A stretch of DNA of 64,000 nucleotides. Source: Ignavibacteriota bacterium. GTDB taxonomy: Bacteria; Bacteroidota; Ignavibacteria; Tepidaquicellales; Tepidaquicellaceae. Shown one piece after another: positions 61,059 through 64,000 of this stretch. Numbering within the stretch: the stretch's first letter is position 1; every line of letters begins with the position of its first letter. The translations under genes and the position numbers were made by a program. Under the pieces are notes generated by a model that was not told the DNA's origin, did no database searches, and worked only from the letters and a program-made list of their open reading frames with translations. The stretch is from NCBI GenBank assembly GCA_026390735.1, contig JAPLFJ010000029.1:62001-126000 (forward strand), written 5' to 3'.

Positions 61059-63479
61059 ATGCTAAAGAAAATATTCTTTACGGCACTTGTCGGACTGCTT
61101 TGTTACACAAACATCGAAGCACAGTTCAGCAAAGAAGAAATTGATTTCATCAACACACCATTTAAAGTACAACTTGTCGGCGATGCACTAAAGGGTGTTC
61201 GTACAGACGGCAAACCAAACTCATTCGGACTTCCATCGTTAAAAGCATTCCTGCAGAAATTCAGGAGCAAGGATAATTCTAAGAATAATCTTGCTGTATC
61301 CCTTGTGCAAACTGGCGGAACGACTATCTACGACCTTTGCTCAAACGGCACTCCTGTTACGATTTGGCAGGACCCTAATATGCCCGATTATGTACACGCT
61401 GTTTATGCCGCGGCACCCCTTGGCGACGGACAGACTTTCCCTAACAGAAAGTCGAAGTACTTATTCTCAACAGACAAAGGTGCTACATGGGCATTTCTTG
61501 CAGATGTACCATACCTCAGAAGCGGATTCCCTTCGATAACAGGTTTCTCAGACGGCACTGCATTAATAGTTAATCAAAGCACAGACGGAGGCGGTGTAGC
61601 AAGGTGTCAGGCATACAAAGATGCTTATCCCGGGCTTGGTTCGTTTACACGGCTTGACGCTCCAGGGAACAATGCATACGTCTGGCCGAGAGCAGTTGCA
61701 ACTGGCAGTCTTTCGCTTACTAACAAATTTATAATCCTTGCATCAATAAGCGGAAACGACACAACAAAATATAATATAAATACTAATTTTAATTCAACCC
61801 CGGGCAACTGGTTAGGGTGGACGGCAATACCTGCGGAACAGGCTGAAGCATACACGATAGCGAGAGGCTCGGGCGGCAGAATAGGCATAGCGTTTATAAA
61901 CGATAACAACAGGTATCCCGCTTCATTCGGCGATGTATGGTTTATGGAATCCACTAATAACGGAACCAGTTTTTCATCACCGCTGAAAATCTTTGCGTCA
62001 AACATTTCGCCCTCGGGTGACAGTCTTGCAGGATTAAGGGGAATAAGCATTGCATACCAGGGAAGTTATCCTTCAGTGGTGTTCGAAACAGTGAAGCAGG
62101 CAAGAGACGGTTCATATTTTCCAGCGGCACCATCAAAGATAAGGTTCTGGTCGCCTTTGCTTACGGGAACAGACCCGAACAGAAGCAAAGTAATAGTGGA
62201 TACGAACACAATCGGCTATATTCCTTACGTAGGCGTGAACGACGTGATGGCATCAATCTGCAGACCGAGCATAGGTGTATCTGCAAACGGGAATGTATTA
62301 TTCGTTGCATACAACACTGCATCCGCTAATACTGGCGGAACGGTTACACCCACATCATTTATGGACATCAGGCTTATGCTTTCAAGTGATTGCGGAGCAA
62401 CGTGGACCAATATAGTTCAAAAGTTAAACCCGGCAGCGCCTGTGAAAGACTGGCGTTACGTCAACATATCACCGACAAACGATTTCACGGGAACGACTTA
62501 TTCCTGTAATATGATTGCATTACGCGGTCACATACCGGGCTCATACGTACTTGGTTTTGAAAACGGAGAATCGCTCGAAGAAATATGGTCAATCAGGTAC
62601 ACTACAGCAATATATGCTTCATACTCTCCGCCTCCGTCTTTAAACCTTCCATTAAACAATGCAGTAGTATCCATCACACCGTTTCTTTTATGGAACGATT
62701 CCGCATCAGGAAGTTTCACGCTTCAGGTCTCGGCAAACACAGGATTTACAACTAACATAATAGATACCTCGGGAGTGACGACTCCGTATTACCAGGTACC
62801 CGCAGGTAAATTTCAGCAGGGAACAACTTATTACTGGAGAGTTAAAAGCAGTTCATCAAACTGGTCTGCAGTCTGGACATTTACGACGCTCGGAGTTCCT
62901 CCTGTTCCTTATTTATTAAGTCCTCCGAACGGTGCAGACATATACACAACAATGCCAGTCTGCGACTGGAGCGACGTGCCGAATGCAGTATCGTACACGT
63001 TTCAGGCATCGGCAGATTCAACATTCGCAGCAACGATAGTAAACACAGGCACGGGAATCTCGCAATACTCATTCGCCTCGGGAGTACTTTTCGGAAACAT
63101 AAGATATTTCTGGCGCGTAAGGGCAGTGAACGGCTCAGGAAACGGTCCCTGGTCTGCAGTATGGAACTTCACCGCAAGACCTACGGGAATAAACCCGTAC
63201 ACATCGGAAATACCGAAGGAGTTCAAACTGTACAACAACTATCCGAACCCGTTTAATCCTGTAACGAGATTAAAGTTTGATATACCAAAAGCATCAGAAG
63301 TGAAAATTGCCGTATACGATATATCGGGAAAAGAAACAGATGTGATAGTAAATGAGAGGCTTCAGGCAGGGAAGTATCAGGCATACTGGAACGGAAGCAA
63401 CTATTCCAGCGGAGTATATTTCTATAAAATAACGGCAGGAAACTTTACTGAAACACGGAAAATGATACTCGTGAAATAG
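61059..63479 (+). CDS. Type IX-secreted BNR/fibronectin-type protein with C-terminal sorting domain
   Basis: This 806-residue protein has a signal peptide (LKKIFFTALVGLLCYTNIEAQ) and a region with BNR/sialidase-like repeats (STDKGATWAFL near 144, SSDCGATWTNI near 448) interleaved with beta-propeller-like strands. Two fibronectin-III-like modules follow at about 525-618 and 620-708, each with a TYYWRVKS/YFWRVRA and WSAVWTF/WSAVWNF core. The last ~90 residues form a type IX sorting domain: KLYNNYPNPFNPVTRLKFDIP, then ISGKE and ending FTETRKMILVK. It should be exported across the outer membrane and attached or released. An AGGAG (61048-61052) six bases upstream is the clearest ribosome-binding site seen. 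A terminator follows. Confidence 0.9.
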   Translation: MLKKIFFTALVGLLCYTNIEAQFSKEEIDFINTPFKVQLVGDALKGVRTDGKPNSFGLPSLKAFLQKFRSKDNSKNNLAVSLVQTGGTTIYDLCSNGTPVTIWQDPNMPDYVHAVYAAAPLGDGQTFPNRKSKYLFSTDKGATWAFLADVPYLRSGFPSITGFSDGTALIVNQSTDGGGVARCQAYKDAYPGLGSFTRLDAPGNNAYVWPRAVATGSLSLTNKFIILASISGNDTTKYNINTNFNSTPGNWLGWTAIPAEQAEAYTIARGSGGRIGIAFINDNNRYPASFGDVWFMESTNNGTSFSSPLKIFASNISPSGDSLAGLRGISIAYQGSYPSVVFETVKQARDGSYFPAAPSKIRFWSPLLTGTDPNRSKVIVDTNTIGYIPYVGVNDVMASICRPSIGVSANGNVLFVAYNTASANTGGTVTPTSFMDIRLMLSSDCGATWTNIVQKLNPAAPVKDWRYVNISPTNDFTGTTYSCNMIALRGHIPGSYVLGFENGESLEEIWSIRYTTAIYASYSPPPSLNLPLNNAVVSITPFLLWNDSASGSFTLQVSANTGFTTNIIDTSGVTTPYYQVPAGKFQQGTTYYWRVKSSSSNWSAVWTFTTLGVPPVPYLLSPPNGADIYTTMPVCDWSDVPNAVSYTFQASADSTFAATIVNTGTGISQYSFASGVLFGNIRYFWRVRAVNGSGNGPWSAVWNFTARPTGINPYTSEIPKEFKLYNNYPNPFNPVTRLKFDIPKASEVKIAVYDISGKETDVIVNERLQAGKYQAYWNGSNYSSGVYFYKITAGNFTETRKMILVK

Positions 63480-63532
63480 TTGTTCGTTGATAGTTGTTCC
63501 TTGATAGATTTCATTTCTCAGAAAGATAACAG

Positions 63533-63559
63533 CCCTCGCAGAGATGCGGGGGTTTTTTT
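63533..63559 (+). terminator. Rho-independent terminator after the type IX-secreted protein
   Basis: CCCTCGCA (63533-63540) pairs with TGCGGGGG (63545-63552) with one G-U pair around a GAGA loop, followed by seven T. A 14-nt near-tandem repeat (agttgttcgttgat, agttgttccttgat) precedes it at about 63478-63505. Confidence 0.85.
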
Positions 63560-63623
63560 ATTGGTTGAATATATATTCGGGAATTAATATTTTGTAATGG
63601 GTCAGGAAAATAAGATGGCAATT

Positions 63624-63678
63624 AGGGTCATGGGTTAAACAAACGAGGTATCGGATGTTAATCTATGACCCTTTTTAT
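63624..63678 (+). terminator. Long hairpin with T-tract, terminator-like
   Basis: AGGGTCATGGGTTAA (63624-63638) can pair with TTAATCTATGACCCT (63658-63672) over 15 positions with two G-U pairs, around a 19-nt loop, and is followed by TTTTATTT. It lies 70 nt after a good terminator and has no gene between, so it may be a second terminator or the remains of a small transcribed element. The 63560-63805 spacer otherwise looks empty. Confidence 0.5.
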
Positions 63679-63805
63679 TTGCGGTAAATATCGTTTTCAA
63701 AAATATAAATTTACAAAAGGATTAACTTCCATTCCGTTGCTTTGCAGGTTTGGAGTAATAGTAAATACTGTATAAATATTATTAATAATTAACGGAATAA
63801 ATTTT

Positions 63806-64000
63806 ATGGTGGCACACAAAATATTTTTCAACGTAATATATTTTAGGGAACATCTTAAAAAATTCAAGAATGATATAGAAAAATTAGAATATCTAAAGTA
63901 TGTTAAAAATGAATACACAGACCTTTATTACCATTATAATGATGCAGAATTAGGTATATACTTGAAAGAGCATAAAATGGATGACAAAGTCGAGATAAAT
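63806..64000 (+). CDS. Hypothetical protein, 3' end cut by window
   Basis: An open frame starts at ATG 63806 and runs 65 codons to the window end without a stop: MVAHKIFFNVIYFREHLKKF, then helical, Lys/Glu/Tyr-rich sequence (KYVKNEYTDLYYHYNDAELG). No domain is recognisable in this part. The codon use is AT-rich but reads as coding, in contrast with the opposite strand. I cannot identify the product. Confidence 0.55.
   Translation, partial: MVAHKIFFNVIYFREHLKKFKNDIEKLEYLKYVKNEYTDLYYHYNDAELGIYLKEHKMDDKVEIN

Noticed and set aside
61625-62050. 141-codon open frame on the - strand
   Set aside because: Antisense to the type IX-secreted protein, whose reading frame has clear domain structure.
63697-63918. 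73-codon open frame on the - strand
   Set aside because: Phe/Ile/Leu-rich AT-driven frame opposite a more plausible + strand gene that runs off the window end.
1-64000. CRISPR array, rRNA or tRNA genes
   Set aside because: I saw no regularly spaced direct repeats and no tRNA or rRNA-like stretches on either strand while reading.

Overview
The window looks like chromosome from a low-to-moderate GC member of the Ignavibacteria or a nearby Bacteroidota/Chlorobi-group lineage. The reasons are a secreted protein ending in a YPNPFNP-type type IX sorting domain (61059-63479), a Bacteroidota-style sugar transferase with an N-terminal extension, few Shine-Dalgarno sequences, many TTG starts, and very tight head-to-tail packing. 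This placement is inferred from protein style, not from a marker gene.

Region 1 (1-43.4 kb, all + strand) is a very large surface-polysaccharide (O-antigen or capsule) locus with genes mostly overlapping or 0-10 nt apart. It holds several sugar-nucleotide routes. A CDP-glucose-derived amino or deoxy sugar route lies at 2-2027. An epimerase/aminotransferase pair lies at 5013-7156. A WbpG-HisH-HisF amidination set lies at 14156-16703. A GDP-mannose 6-dehydrogenase (GDP-mannuronate) lies at 20511. A nucleotidyltransferase, LegB-like 4,6-dehydratase, aminotransferase and N-acetyltransferase set lies at 29961-33320. Glycosyltransferases, a Wzx flippase (3523), a GT2/DUF2304 pair, a membrane GT39-like enzyme and an initiating sugar transferase (42320) assemble the glycan. 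Three canonical asparagine-synthase-type amidotransferases, one divergent copy without the glutaminase cysteine, methyltransferases, acyltransferases, a FemAB-like protein and two DUF354 proteins decorate it. The polymer is probably rich in uronamides, acetamidino groups and N-acylated amino sugars.

Region 2 (about 7.28-11.3 kb) interrupts that locus. It is an AT-rich accessory island with a PD-(D/E)XK-like protein, an HNH nuclease, an Mrr-type restriction enzyme and three small orphan proteins. Its spacers are 127-160 nt, partly repeated, and one resembles an integron attC site. The flanking glycan DNA (5.0-7.28 and 11.3-12.4 kb) is visibly richer in GC, and a 44-codon reading frame stops at the left junction.

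Region 3 (43.4-48.5 kb, +) continues the operon with a Wzi-like outer-membrane protein and a nucleoside/sugar-type ABC importer (ATPase plus two permeases) with no binding protein nearby. Region 4 (53.4-48.5 kb, -) is a compact operon of a WaaE-like glycosyltransferase, MsbA-like exporter, O-antigen ligase-like protein, DUF1844 protein and NAD kinase, so lipid A/core export and ligation face the polysaccharide locus tail to tail. Region 5 (53.5-58.6 kb, -) has two paralogous soluble multi-PAS histidine kinases; the upstream one is split by a one-base frameshift near 56245. Region 6 (59.1-63.5 kb, +) has a secreted amidohydrolase and a type IX-secreted BNR/fibronectin-like protein, each with its own terminator, followed by a gene cut by the window end.
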